From Sulfuritalea sp. (GTDB lineage Bacteria; Pseudomonadota; Gammaproteobacteria; Burkholderiales; Rhodocyclaceae), in NCBI GenBank assembly GCA_023229685.1, contig JALNYT010000008.1, forward strand, positions 62,001-126,000: a stretch of 64,000 nucleotides of DNA. The letters run 5' to 3'. Under the pieces are notes generated by a model. That model did not search any database. It was given only the letters and a program-made list of their open reading frames with translations, and had not been told where the DNA came from. Shown piece by piece: positions 44,842 to 54,500 of the stretch. Every line of letters begins with the position of its first letter. The stretch's first letter is position 1. Both the position numbers and the translations under genes were made by a program.

Positions 44842-45175
44842 TGGGGTTGCACCTTTTGGGGTTGAGTTGCCTGAGTTGTTCACTGCGTCCGCTGGCGGAA
44901 TCCGCATGAGCAAGTGCCGGAACGTTCTTTATAGCTGCAGGCGCCGGCACCGTCCGTACGTTGCCGCACAAATTGCCTTTGGTGACTGATACGGGCAGGC
45001 ACTGGATGCCTTTGGTTCCAGAAGGAAAAGCGCTGTCAGGCCACGCCCGGGGGGCGCGCGAAGGTCAAGAAGAAGATCGACGATCGCGGCGAGCGGCGGC
45101 AGGAAAAGTGCCTGGCGCTGAAGGAACAGCGCCAGAAGGTTCAGGAACGGACGCGGAATGCAGCGCGCTTACCTG
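44842..45175. other. Intergenic stretch, no supported gene
   Basis: The plus strand at about 45050-45170 encodes a Lys/Arg/Glu-rich run (KVKKKIDDRGERRQEK) without start or clear frame limits. It may be a degraded coding fragment. Nothing else is recognised. Confidence 0.4.
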
Positions 45176-46390
45176 TCAAGCAAGCAGCGAACCCAGATCG
45201 AAGGCCGTGTCGGCCGCTTGCGCGGGCGTGGGCGAGATGCCCTTCTCGAACAGCTTGCGGCCGTTCATGTGCTCGGGCGGCTGGTTCAGCGAGTCGATCG
45301 CAATCAGTTTGCCGGCCTGGTAGTAGTAGGCGGAGAACTTCTGCGTTGTTGGGTCGCCGCGCGTGACCACCTGGTCGAAGCCGGCGGTCAGCCCGAGCAT
45401 CTGCAGTTTGACGTCGTATTGATCGGACCAGAACCACGGTGCCGCATGGAAGGGCCGGTCGCGGCCGAGCAGCGCAGCGGCGGCCGACCGGCCCTGCTCG
45501 AGCGCGTTCTGCACGGATTCGAGGCGGCGCAGGCTGCCGTCGTCCAGGCGCCGCGCGGTACAGTCGCCGGCGGCGACGATGGTCGGGTCGGAGCAGCGGC
45601 CGCAGGCATCGACTACAATGCCGCCATTGACTTCGAGGCCCGCCGCCTGGGCCAGTTCAACATTGGGGATGATGCCGATGCCGACCAGCACCAGGTCGGC
45701 GGGAAACTCGCGACCGTCCCTGGTTCTTACCGCTGTGATTCGGCCGCCACTGCCGACCAGTTCCGAGACCATGGCGCCGAGCACCACTTCGGCGCCATGG
45801 CGGGTGTGCAGGTCGAGGTAGAACTGCGAAATCAGCGGCGCGACGACGCGCGCCATGAGGCGGTCGGCGGCTTCCAGCACGGTGACGCGCTTCTCCTTCC
45901 TGCGCGCGACGGAGGCGACTTCGAGGCCGATGAAACCGCCGCCGATGATCACTACGTTATGTGCGGCCTCCAGCGCCGCCGCAATCGCCTTCGCCTCGTC
46001 CAGCGTACGCAGGCCGTAGACGCCGTGCCAGTCAGCCCCGGCCAGCGGCAGCGGGCGCAGGCGCGAGCCGGGGCACAGTGCCAGACCGTCGTAGCCCAGC
46101 GTCGAGCCGTCGCCGAGTGCGACCCGCTTTGTGCTGCGATCGATCGCCGTGGCGCCGGCGCCGACTCTCAGGTCGATGTCTTTCTTCACCAGCAGTTCCG
46201 GGGGACGCATCATCAGCTGTGCTTCAGCGGTCTGACCCAGCAGAAAGCCCTTGGACAGCGGCGGACGCTGGTAGGGGGCGTGCGCTTCGTCGCCGATCAG
46301 CGTGATGGGTCCCGCATAGCCTTCGCTGCGCAGCGTCTCGGCGACAGTGAGTCCGGCCAGGCCGGCCCCGATGATCAGCATCCCGCTCAT
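45176..46390 (-). CDS. FAD-dependent NAD(P)H:ferredoxin/rubredoxin reductase
   Basis: The 404-residue flavoprotein has the FAD-binding GAGLAGLTVAETLRSEGY at the N-terminus, PYQRPPLSKGFLLG, the NAD-binding VIIGGGFIGLEVASVAR near residue 150, and VLVGIGIIPN before the second FAD motif. This is the BphA4/RubB-like ferredoxin reductase family, which passes electrons from NAD(P)H to a [2Fe-2S] ferredoxin of an oxygenase. No oxygenase or ferredoxin gene is adjacent, so its partner is unknown. It is divergent from the bam operon. Confidence 0.88.
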   Translation of the reverse strand: MSGMLIIGAGLAGLTVAETLRSEGYAGPITLIGDEAHAPYQRPPLSKGFLLGQTAEAQLMMRPPELLVKKDIDLRVGAGATAIDRSTKRVALGDGSTLGYDGLALCPGSRLRPLPLAGADWHGVYGLRTLDEAKAIAAALEAAHNVVIIGGGFIGLEVASVARRKEKRVTVLEAADRLMARVVAPLISQFYLDLHTRHGAEVVLGAMVSELVGSGGRITAVRTRDGREFPADLVLVGIGIIPNVELAQAAGLEVNGGIVVDACGRCSDPTIVAAGDCTARRLDDGSLRRLESVQNALEQGRSAAAALLGRDRPFHAAPWFWSDQYDVKLQMLGLTAGFDQVVTRGDPTTQKFSAYYYQAGKLIAIDSLNQPPEHMNGRKLFEKGISPTPAQAADTAFDLGSLLA

Positions 46391-46712
46391 GTGTGTGTCT
46401 CCAGAAAATGGTTATTCGCTTTGCGGATGATATTGCATCAGCGTTGCCGAACCACGCTCAGTTGGCAGACGCATAACTTTGCGTTGTCACGACCGTTCCG
46501 CGAAAGGACGCCGTCGATATCACCGCACGCTGGCAGAAACGCAACGGGACCACGGCTTGCGGCCAAGGCGCCATGAGCGGGGATCATCTGGCCACCCTCG
46601 ATGCGCTGCCGCCGCCCGAGGAGGGCTGCCGGCATGCCTCGGCACCGGTCAGGCTGCTCGAGCGGGTGCCTCGGCCCGACTTGGCGTAAGCGCTGTCCGG
46701 CAACTTCCGAGG

Positions 46713-46726
46713 TTGACCTACATCAA
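46713..46726 (+). promoter_or_regulatory. FNR/Anr-type binding site upstream of tetR-bam
   Basis: TTGAC-CTAC-ATCAA matches the consensus TTGAT-N4-ATCAA in nine of ten positions. If it acts at the usual -41.5 position, transcription would start near 46761, and TAGCAT at 46748-46753 would be the -10 element. This is the layout of an anaerobically activated class II promoter. Confidence 0.6.
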
Positions 46727-46731
46727 ATCAG

Positions 46732-46745
46732 CGAACGCTCGTTCG
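46732..46745 (+). promoter_or_regulatory. TetR-type operator palindrome
   Basis: CGAACG-CT-CGTTCG is a perfect inverted repeat of the kind bound by TetR-family repressors. It lies between the FNR box and the likely -10 element, where a bound repressor would block polymerase. The tetR gene at 46965 is the obvious candidate to bind it. Confidence 0.5.
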
Positions 46746-46839
46746 GGTAGCATCACCGTCAGTAGGGTAATAGGAAAAACGTTGCATAGGTTGCAGACTG
46801 TTAACCGGAACAGCCCGTGAGAAGCGGGCTGGAGGTCAA

Positions 46840-46971
46840 ATGGCTTACGCGTTGCGCTCGACTTCACCGCACGTCAACATCGCCTGGCGCCAGGGCGACT
46901 CACTGCTTGCCGGGCAGGGCCTGCGGCCGGTCCATGAGCGGCACCGGCCGATCCGGGAGCCGCAATGGTGA
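46840..46971 (+). CDS. Small leader ORF coupled to tetR (43 residues)
   Basis: GGAGG at 46831-46835 is followed by an ATG at a workable distance, opening a 43-residue frame rich in Arg, His and Pro, with no signal peptide or known motif. Its TGA (46969-46971) overlaps the first codons of tetR, whose own ATG has no strong ribosome binding site. Translation of this ORF may therefore be needed to start tetR. It may be a leader peptide rather than a functional protein. Confidence 0.4.
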   Translation: MAYALRSTSPHVNIAWRQGDSLLAGQGLRPVHERHRPIREPQW

Positions 46972-47789
46972 GCCACGTCTCCGCCGAGTCCTCCACCAGG
47001 CTGCTCCGGCATGAGGCACAACGCCTCGAGATTCTCAAGGCGGCGGCTGCGGCCATTGCCGAACACGGCTTCCACGGCATGACCATGCGGGGTCTTGCCC
47101 GGGCGACGGGACGCGGCCTGGCCACCTTCTACGACTACTTTTCCTCCAAGGAAGACCTGCTCTTCTCGCTGCAGACCGACGCCTTCGGCACCATGGCCAG
47201 TTCGGCGAACGCGGCGCTCGAGGGGGTCGATGACCACGTCGATCGGCTGTATGTCTTCATCTTGAATCACCTCCGCTATGCAGCCGAGAATCGGTCGGTG
47301 ATGCGGGTGTTGGTTCATGAAGCCTCTGCCCTGCCTGCGGGCAGACGCAAGACGGTGCGCCTGCTCAAGGAAGCCTATTTCAATATCTGCCGGGATATCG
47401 TGGCATCGATTCTTGCCGCGGGTTGCAGCTCAGCCGGTGCCGGCGGCGTCGACAGGTTGGACTCCGCCGAGGTCGAGCGGGTGACTTACAGCGTCTTCGG
47501 CATGCTCAACTGGAGTTACGGTTGGTACGACCCCCGCCTTCATGGGACGCCTCAGGATGTCGCCAGGACCATCCATACCCTGGCCGTCTGCGGCCTGGTG
47601 GCCCGCGGTCCCGAGCGCTTCGCCCCGTCCAGCCTGGAGCACCACCTTGACGCAATGGCCCTGCTGCCGCTTATCGGCAGTTCCGGTCGAAAAGTGGCAA
47701 CTGTCGGCTCCCGGCTGTCGCCAGCGGCAAAGAAAACAACGAGCGGCGCGGAAATGCGCGCAAGGCTCATGGATAGAAACTCAGTCTGA
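46965..47789 (+). CDS. TetR/AcrR family transcriptional regulator
   Basis: The 274-residue protein has the TetR DNA-binding domain at about residues 18-65: ILKAAAAAIAEHGFHGMTM, then GLARATGRGLATFYDYFSSK. The C-terminal half is helical and longer than the usual 200 residues, perhaps to hold a large CoA ligand. It lies 15 bases before bamB in the same direction, so it is probably the first protein of the bam operon and self-regulated. The ligand is unknown; an aromatic acyl-CoA such as benzoyl-CoA would be a natural inducer. Confidence 0.85.
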   Translation: MVSHVSAESSTRLLRHEAQRLEILKAAAAAIAEHGFHGMTMRGLARATGRGLATFYDYFSSKEDLLFSLQTDAFGTMASSANAALEGVDDHVDRLYVFILNHLRYAAENRSVMRVLVHEASALPAGRRKTVRLLKEAYFNICRDIVASILAAGCSSAGAGGVDRLDSAEVERVTYSVFGMLNWSYGWYDPRLHGTPQDVARTIHTLAVCGLVARGPERFAPSSLEHHLDAMALLPLIGSSGRKVATVGSRLSPAAKKTTSGAEMRARLMDRNSV

Positions 47790-47804
47790 GAGGGGACCAG
47801 AGAA

Positions 47805-49766
47805 ATGCGTTATGGAGAAATAGGTTTCGATTTGGAAGTGAACCTCTCGCGAGGCAGCATCGACCGGGTGGAGACCGACCCGAACGACACCAAGCTGTAC
47901 CTTGGGGGCCTCGGCACCAATGCCAAGATCATGTGGGACCGGGTGCCGGCCGAGACCGATGCCTTTTCCGAGGACAACCTGCTGATCTTCAGCAGCGGCC
48001 TGCTTTGCGGCACCGCGGCGCCGGGCAGCAATCGCACCATCGTGTCGACCATATCGCCGCAGACGAAGCTGATGGCCTATTCGATGATGGGCGGCTTCTT
48101 TGCGCCCGAGCTCAAGTATGCCGGTTACGACAAGGTCATCATCAGCGGCAAGTCGGAAGAACTGGTCTATCTGTGGATCCACAATGACAAGGTCGAGATT
48201 CGGGACGCCTCGCATCTGAAGGGCATGGGCGCCACCGCGACCTCGGAGGCGATCCGCACGGAATTGAAGGATCCGGACATCCAGGTGGCGGCTATCGGCC
48301 TGGCCGGAGAGAACCGGGTCTTTTACGCCTCGATCGAGCAGGGCCGCTCTTCGGCGTCGCGCGGCGGCATCGGCGCCGTGATGGGCGACAAGGGCCTCAA
48401 GGCGATCGCCGTGCGCGGCACCAAGGACATCAACGTTGCCGACCCGGCCAAGTACATGGAACTGTGCGACGACGTGCTGAAGTACATCAAGTTCCGCGGC
48501 GAGAATCCGATCAAGGGTGTGCCGCCGATTCTGCAGGGTCTCGGCTCGCCGCAGGAAATGGCCATCGTCGATGAGGAGTGGCACACCACCAACTTCACCT
48601 GGGGCAACTCGCGCACCCGGCGCAAGGACTTCTGGACTCATGAGATCGAACAGAAGTGGAAGCAAACCCAGGAAAACGTACGCACGCGGCTGATCAGTTG
48701 CCACAACTGCCCGATGAAGTGCGGCGCCACCATCTCCGTGCCGGGTCTGCCCACCTACATGATGAAGTGCTACTCGAAGCTGACTTACACCATGGCGGCT
48801 TTTTCGGACCTGGACTTCGGCTTCAGGATCGCGCAGAAGGCTACCGAGTACGGCGTCGACGGCTTTTCCGCACCGCAGGCGATGGCTTTCGGCCTCGAAC
48901 TGCTGGAAGCCGGCATCCTTACCCTGGAAGACTTTCCCGGCATGCCGGAAGACACCGAGGGCCGCTTCTTCTACCTGCTGGACAAGATCGTTCGCCGCGA
49001 AGGCATCGGCGACTATCTGGCCGACGGCACCTACTGGGCAGCGCGGCGCATCGGCAAGGGCGCGGAGAAGTTCGACCACAATACCATCAAGAAGCACGAG
49101 CAGCTGCCGCTCAAGCTGGGCATGCTGAATCCGGTGTATTACCTGATGTACTCGACCGGCGAGAAGATCAACATCACCCAGATCGAAGGCCAGTTCCCGC
49201 AGGAGCCCTTCGCCACCCGCGAGTTGCGCGAGGAGTTCGTCAAGGACTGGTTCCAGGTGCCCGACGAGAAGTTCAAGAAGTACTACGCCGACTGGGAGCC
49301 GCGCGGCGAGATGTCGAACCCCTACTACCCCACGCCGCAGATGGCCAGCGAGATCGTCGACTGGATGGAGAAGATGCACTACATCGACGATGCCCTCGGC
49401 ATGTGCGCCGGCCTGTCGTCCTTCCCGCTCAAGCCGCCGTATCACATCCACAACTATCCCGAGTTCGTCACCGCCGCGACCGGCATCAAGATGACCAAGG
49501 ACGATGTCTGGAAGTCGGCGACCCGCACCCGCACCCTGATGCGCGCCCTCAACGTGCGCCGCGGCATGCGCCGCACCGACGACAAGCCGCCGGAGGACCA
49601 CTGGAGGAAGCGCTTCCCCGATCTGGAAAAGGAACTGCTGGACAACTACTACAAGCTGAAGGGTTTCAACGATCAGGGCATACCCACCAAGGAATCCCTG
49701 GAGGATCTGGAAATGGGTTTCGTGGCCGAGGAATTCGAGCAGAAAGGAATCTACAGCAATGGCTAA
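47805..49766 (+). CDS. bamB: Class II benzoyl-CoA reductase, tungsten-pterin subunit BamB
   Basis: BamB reduces benzoyl-CoA to a cyclohexadiene-1-carboxyl-CoA without ATP hydrolysis, using a tungsten bis-pyranopterin centre. The 653-residue protein belongs to the aldehyde:ferredoxin oxidoreductase superfamily and follows Geobacter BamB closely (TIVSTISPQTKLMA, SMMGGFFAPELKYAGYDK, AARRIGKGAE). Cys299, Cys302, Cys306 and Cys534 suit the [4Fe-4S] cluster. Cys322 (MMKCYSK), Glu251, Glu257 and His260 fall at the numbers I recall for the W ligand and active site of the G. metallireducens structure. It starts the bamB-I run and overlaps bamC by 8 bases. A related aryl-CoA substrate cannot be excluded. 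Confidence 0.92.
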   Translation: MRYGEIGFDLEVNLSRGSIDRVETDPNDTKLYLGGLGTNAKIMWDRVPAETDAFSEDNLLIFSSGLLCGTAAPGSNRTIVSTISPQTKLMAYSMMGGFFAPELKYAGYDKVIISGKSEELVYLWIHNDKVEIRDASHLKGMGATATSEAIRTELKDPDIQVAAIGLAGENRVFYASIEQGRSSASRGGIGAVMGDKGLKAIAVRGTKDINVADPAKYMELCDDVLKYIKFRGENPIKGVPPILQGLGSPQEMAIVDEEWHTTNFTWGNSRTRRKDFWTHEIEQKWKQTQENVRTRLISCHNCPMKCGATISVPGLPTYMMKCYSKLTYTMAAFSDLDFGFRIAQKATEYGVDGFSAPQAMAFGLELLEAGILTLEDFPGMPEDTEGRFFYLLDKIVRREGIGDYLADGTYWAARRIGKGAEKFDHNTIKKHEQLPLKLGMLNPVYYLMYSTGEKINITQIEGQFPQEPFATRELREEFVKDWFQVPDEKFKKYYADWEPRGEMSNPYYPTPQMASEIVDWMEKMHYIDDALGMCAGLSSFPLKPPYHIHNYPEFVTAATGIKMTKDDVWKSATRTRTLMRALNVRRGMRRTDDKPPEDHWRKRFPDLEKELLDNYYKLKGFNDQGIPTKESLEDLEMGFVAEEFEQKGIYSNG

Positions 49767-50301
49767 GGTCAAGAAAATCGTCAAGTCCATCACCATTGAC
49801 GCCGACAAGTGCAACGGCTGCAAGGCCTGCGAGGTGATCTGCTCTTCCTGGCACGCGACCCCGCGCTACAGCAGCAACAATCCGGCGCGCTCGCGCATCC
49901 GCATAGTGCGCCTGCCGCTGCGGGACATCTACCTGCCGGTCTACGCCGGCGAGTACACCGAGTCGGAGTGCACCGGCCGCGACAAGTACATCATCGACGG
50001 CAAGGAATACAACGAGTGCGACTTCTGCCGCGCTTCCTGCCCCTCGCGCGACCTGTTCAAGGAGCCCGACTCCGGGCTGCCGCTGAAGTGCGACATGTGC
50101 GAGGAAACACCGGCGCTGGCGCAGCCCAAGTGCGTCGAGTGGTGCCACGCCGAGGCGCTGATCTACGTCGAGCGCGAAGAGGAAGTCGAGGAAGACGAGC
50201 AGCCCAAGCTGGGTGACATCGAGATCGGCCTGGGATCGATGATCGACAAGTACGGCCTGCAGCAGGTGCTGGATACGGTCGCCAGAATGGCGAAGCCGTA
50301 A
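49759..50301 (+). CDS. bamC: Class II benzoyl-CoA reductase Fe-S subunit BamC
   Basis: BamC is the electron-transfer partner of BamB, carrying several [4Fe-4S] clusters. The 180-residue protein has the cysteine motifs CNGCKACEVICSSWH (near residue 18), CDFCRASCPS (near 90) and CDMCEETPALAQPKCVEWC (near 112). The acidic segment after residue 135 (EREEEVEEDEQP) is polar and low in complexity. It overlaps bamB by 8 bases and precedes bamD by 32. It belongs to the NrfC/HybA-like polyferredoxins. Confidence 0.9.
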   Translation: MAKVKKIVKSITIDADKCNGCKACEVICSSWHATPRYSSNNPARSRIRIVRLPLRDIYLPVYAGEYTESECTGRDKYIIDGKEYNECDFCRASCPSRDLFKEPDSGLPLKCDMCEETPALAQPKCVEWCHAEALIYVEREEEVEEDEQPKLGDIEIGLGSMIDKYGLQQVLDTVARMAKP

Positions 50302-50333
50302 TGCGTCCGACCAACCAACAGGGTCAGTAAAGC

Positions 50334-51488
50334 ATGGAAACCGTAGCCCCCCAAAAAGAGATCATCGACGCGATCAAGGCAAGCGGCGGCGATGCTTTCA
50401 AATCCTGTTACCAGTGCGGCATGTGCGACACCGTCTGCCCGTGGAACCGGGTCAGCAAGTTCAGCATGCGCAAGATCGTGCGCGAGGCCACTTTCGGCCT
50501 GACCGAGATCGACAGCGAGGAAATCTGGCGCTGCACGACCTGCGGCAAATGCCCGCAGGTCTGTCCGCGGGACGTCAAGCAGATCGAGTCGGGCATCGCA
50601 CTGCGCCGCATCGCCACCGAATACGACGTCTTTCCCGGCGGCGCGGCGCCGATTCCGGGCGTCTCCGCCGGACTCCGGGCGGAGGGCAATCCCTTCGGCG
50701 AGCAGCGTTCGAAGCGTGCCGACTGGGCCAAGGACCTGGGCGTCAAGCGTTTCGAGGAGGGCATGGAGATCCTGTATTCCCCTGGTTGCTACCTGTCCTA
50801 TGACCCGCGCGGCAAGAAGATCGCCAAGGCCACGGTGGAAATTTTGCAGAAGGCCGGTGTCGACTTCGGCATTCTCGGCACCGACGAGAGCTGTTGCGGC
50901 GAGAGCATCCGCAAGACCGGCGACGAGAAGCTGTTCAAGACCCTGGCACGGCAGAACATCCGCAACTTCGTCGACAACGGCGTCACCAAGATCCTCGTGT
51001 CGTCACCGCACTGCTATCACAGCTTCAAGAACGAATACCGCGAGTTCAAGGTGAATTTCGAGGTGATCCATATCACCGAATTCCTGCACCAGCTGATCAG
51101 TGAAGGCCGGCTGAAGCTGACCAAGGAAGTTGCCAAGAACGTCACCTACCACGATCCCTGCTATCTCGGACGCCACAACGGCGTCTACGACGAGCCGCGC
51201 GAAGCGTTGAAGAGCGTGCCCGGCCTGCAGTTGACCGAGATGGCCGAGTCGCGCAAGAACAGCTTCTGCTGCGGCGGCGGCGGCGGTCGCATCTGGATGG
51301 AAACGCCCAAGGGCGAACGCTTCTCCGACCTGCGCCTGGAGCAGGCCGTGGGCACAGGGGCGCAGATCATGGTGACGGCCTGCCCGTATTGCACCACCAA
51401 TTTCGAGGACAGCCGCCTGAGCCGGCCCGACGGGGGTGCCTCGATCGAGATCAAGGACATCACCGAAATCATTCGCGAAGCGATCTAG
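50334..51488 (+). CDS. bamD: BamD-like CCG-domain/Fe-S subunit (HdrB/HdrD-like)
   Basis: The 384-residue protein has an N-terminal pair of [4Fe-4S] motifs, CYQCGMCDTVCPWN (near residue 23) and CTTCGKCPQVCPRD (near 65). Two CCG domains of the heterodisulfide reductase type follow: YSPGCYLSYD with ESCCGE, and YHDPCYLGRHNGVYDEPRE with FCCGGGGG. Such domains bind a non-cubane cluster and do disulfide-type or electron-bifurcation chemistry in HdrB/HdrD. In the Bam complex its exact role is not known. It lies between bamC and bamE, 14 bases before the latter. Confidence 0.9.
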   Translation: METVAPQKEIIDAIKASGGDAFKSCYQCGMCDTVCPWNRVSKFSMRKIVREATFGLTEIDSEEIWRCTTCGKCPQVCPRDVKQIESGIALRRIATEYDVFPGGAAPIPGVSAGLRAEGNPFGEQRSKRADWAKDLGVKRFEEGMEILYSPGCYLSYDPRGKKIAKATVEILQKAGVDFGILGTDESCCGESIRKTGDEKLFKTLARQNIRNFVDNGVTKILVSSPHCYHSFKNEYREFKVNFEVIHITEFLHQLISEGRLKLTKEVAKNVTYHDPCYLGRHNGVYDEPREALKSVPGLQLTEMAESRKNSFCCGGGGGRIWMETPKGERFSDLRLEQAVGTGAQIMVTACPYCTTNFEDSRLSRPDGGASIEIKDITEIIREAI

Positions 51489-51502
51489 GCGAGGACATCA
51501 AA

Positions 51503-54500
51503 GTGGAATTCGGACTCTTACAGCAGCAATGGAACACGCAGAATGTCCTGCGTCCGGCCGACGACAACATGGGCGACGTGATGGTCGTCGGCGGCGGCAT
51601 CAGCGGCATCCAGGCAGCGCTCGACCTGTCGGCAGAGGGTTACAAGGTCTACCTGGTGGAGAAGTCGCCGACCGTTGGCGGCAAGATGTCGCAACTGGAC
51701 AAGACCTTCCCCACCAATGACTGCTCGATGTGCATCGAGTCGCCGAAGTTCATCGAAACCGACCGGCAGCCGAACATCCAGCTGATGACCTACACCGACG
51801 TCGACAGCGTCGAGGGCGAGCCCGGAGACTTCACCGTCACCCTGCTGAAGAAGCCGCGCTACGTCATCGAGGACAAGTGCACCGGGTGCACGGTTTGCGT
51901 CGAGTACTGCCCGGTCAAGATCCCTGATCCGTTCAACCAGGACCTGTCGCTGAACAAGGCGGTGCACATCTACTTTTCGCAGGCCGTGCCGCTGGTCACC
52001 TACATCGACGAAAGCTGCCTGTTCCTCAAGGACAAGACCTGCTCGATCTGCCAGACCGTCTGCGAGAACGATGCCATCGACTTTGGCCAGAAGGCAGAGA
52101 AGGTCAAGATCAAGGTCGGCGCCATCATCCTGTCGCCCGGCTACGAAACCTTCGACCCCTTGCCGCGCAACGATTACGGCTACGGCCAGTTCGCCAACGT
52201 GGTCACCAGCATGGACTTCGAGCGCCTGCTGTGCTCTACCGGTCCGCACGAGGGCCAGATCCTGCGTCCCTCGGACAAGAAGCATCCGAAAAAGATCGCC
52301 TGGATCCACTGCGTCGGTTCGCGCCAGGTGAATCCGACCGGCGCCAACAGCTATTGCTCGGCGGTGTGCTGCTCCTACACGCAGAAGCAGGTGATCCTGG
52401 CCAAGGACCACCTGCCCGATCTCCATGCCAAGATTTTCCACAATGACATCCGCTCCTACGGCAAGGACTTCGAGCGTTTCTACCAGCGTGCGCAGAAACT
52501 GCCCGACGTGCATTTCATCCGCAGCTACGTGTCGGTCGGCAGCGAAGACCCCGTCACCGGAGACGTGTCCATTCGCTACACGACACCGGACGGAGTGGTC
52601 GAGGAGTTCTTCGAACTGGTGGTGCTCTCGGTGGGCCTGGCCCCGCCCAAGGATGCCCAGCGCTTCTCCAAGGTTTTCGACATCGAGCTCAACCGCCACG
52701 GCTTCTGCAAGGTCGATCCCTTCAATCCGCTGCAGACCAGCCGTCCCGGCATATTCACCAGCGGCGCCTTCCAGGGCCCGATGGACATTCCCGAAGCGGT
52801 GATGGGCGCCAGCGGCGCCAGTGCCCTGGCCTCCAACCTCCTCATGTCGCGGCGCGGACAGTTGAACGAGGAGCGGGTGTATCCGGAAGAGAAGGACGTC
52901 TCCGAAGAGGAAGCCAGGGTCGGCGTCTTCGTCTGTCGCTGCGGCGCCAACATCGGCCGCGTGGTGGACGTGCCGGGCATCGCCGAGTACGCCAAGGGAC
53001 TGCCCAACGTGGTGCACGTCGAGGAAAGCCTGTTCGCCTGCGCTACCAATACCGCCAAGGCGATCTCGGACACCATCCGCGACAAGGGACTGAACCGGGT
53101 GGTGGTGGCCGCCTGCACGCCGCGCACGCACGAGCCGCTGTTCCGCGACACCCTGCGCGAGGCCGGCGTCAACCAGTATTTCTTCGACATGGCCAACATC
53201 CGCGAGCACTGCACCTGGGTGCACTCCAAGGAGCAGGAAGCCGCGACGGAGAAGGCCAAGGACATCGTGCGCATGTCGGTGGCGCGGGCCGGCAAGCTGG
53301 AGCCGCTGGACGAGTTCTCGCTGCCGGTGGACAAGACCGCGCTGGTGGTCGGCGGCGGCGTCGCCGGCATGACCAGCGCCCATACCCTGGCTGAGCAGGG
53401 CTACGAGACCTACCTGATCGAGAAGGCCTCTGATCTGGGCGGTGTCGCCAACCGCATGCACTACACGCTCGAGGGCATGGACGTGCAGGCCTTCGTCAAG
53501 GACCTCAAGAAGAAGGTCTACCGGCACCCGCGGATTCACGCCATTACCGATGCCGCCGTCGTGCATGTCGACGGCTACGTCGGCAATTTCAGCACCACGG
53601 TCAAATCCAAGGGCCGGGTGCGGACCATCAAGCACGGCGCGGCCATCATCGCCACCGGCGCCGCCGAGTACAAGCCGACCGAGTATTTGTACGGCGAGAA
53701 CGACAAGGTGATGACCCTGCTGGAGATGGAAGGCAAGCTCGCCAAGCAGGACGAAAAGCTGATGGCGGCGGACAGCATGGTGATGATCCAGTGCGTCGGC
53801 TGCCGCAACGAGGATCGCAACTACTGCGCCCGGGTCTGCTGCAGCGGCGCCATGAAGAACGCCCTGAAAATGAAGGCGCTCAAGCCGGAAGTGGAGATCT
53901 ATGTGCTCTTCCGCGACATCAGAACCTATGGCTTCCGCGAGGACTATTACCTCGAGGCGTCGCACAAGGACGTCAAATTTATCCGCTACGAGCCGGACGA
54001 CAAGCCGCAGCTGGAAGCGCGTAACGAGGGCGGCCGCAGCTTCATCCGGGTGACGGCCGCCGATCCCATCCTGGGCAAGAAGCTGGAGCTGGACGTCGAT
54101 GCCATCATCCTCGCCGCGGCGGTGATACCCGCACCGGGTGCCAACGAACTGGCGCGCATGTTCAAGGTGCCGTTGGGCCCCGACGGCTTTTTCCAGGAAG
54201 CCCACGCCAAGCTGCGGCCGGTGGACTTCGCCGCGGAAGGCGTGTTCCTCTGCGGCACGGCGCAGTATCCCAAGCACATGTCGGAAACCATCACCCAGGC
54301 CTACGGCGCGGCCGGCCGCGCCCTGACCCTGCTTTCGCGCGATACGGTGGTCGCCTCGGGTGCGGTGTGCTCGGTGAAGGGTATGGACTGCGTCTCATGC
54401 GGCGCCTGCATCTCGGTGTGCACCTACGGCGCCATCGAGTTCATGGACACGCCGCGCGGCAAGAAGGCGGTGGTCAATCCGGTGCTGTGCAAGGGCGACG

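Larger units (their letters stand above)
46391..46839. other. Intergenic region with the bam promoter
   Basis: About 450 bases between the divergent reductase gene and the regulator leader. It holds no convincing gene. The part from 46713 on contains the FNR/Anr box, a TetR-type palindrome and a -10-like element. A stem-loop, AGCCCG (46812-46817) pairing with CGGGCT (46825-46830), lies 1 base before the ribosome binding site of the leader ORF and could tune its translation. Confidence 0.55.

Noticed and set aside
46845..47318. A minus-strand frame over the tetR leader and 5' end
   Set aside because: Antisense to the TetR DNA-binding domain; no ribosome binding site and no homology pattern.
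47805..49766. Calling the bamB-like gene an aldehyde:ferredoxin oxidoreductase
   Set aside because: It shares the superfamily fold, but the active-site residues and the bamC-I neighbours match class II benzoyl-CoA reductase rather than the aor operon of betaproteobacteria.
47781..49823. A 680-codon minus-strand frame over bamB
   Set aside because: Antisense to bamB, with low-complexity His/Arg/Leu-rich product; explained by codon bias in the third position.
51518..54277. A 919-codon open frame on the minus strand inside bamE
   Set aside because: It is fully antisense to a gene with clear HdrA and ferredoxin motifs. Long antisense frames are common in GC-rich coding DNA, and its product has no recognisable motif.
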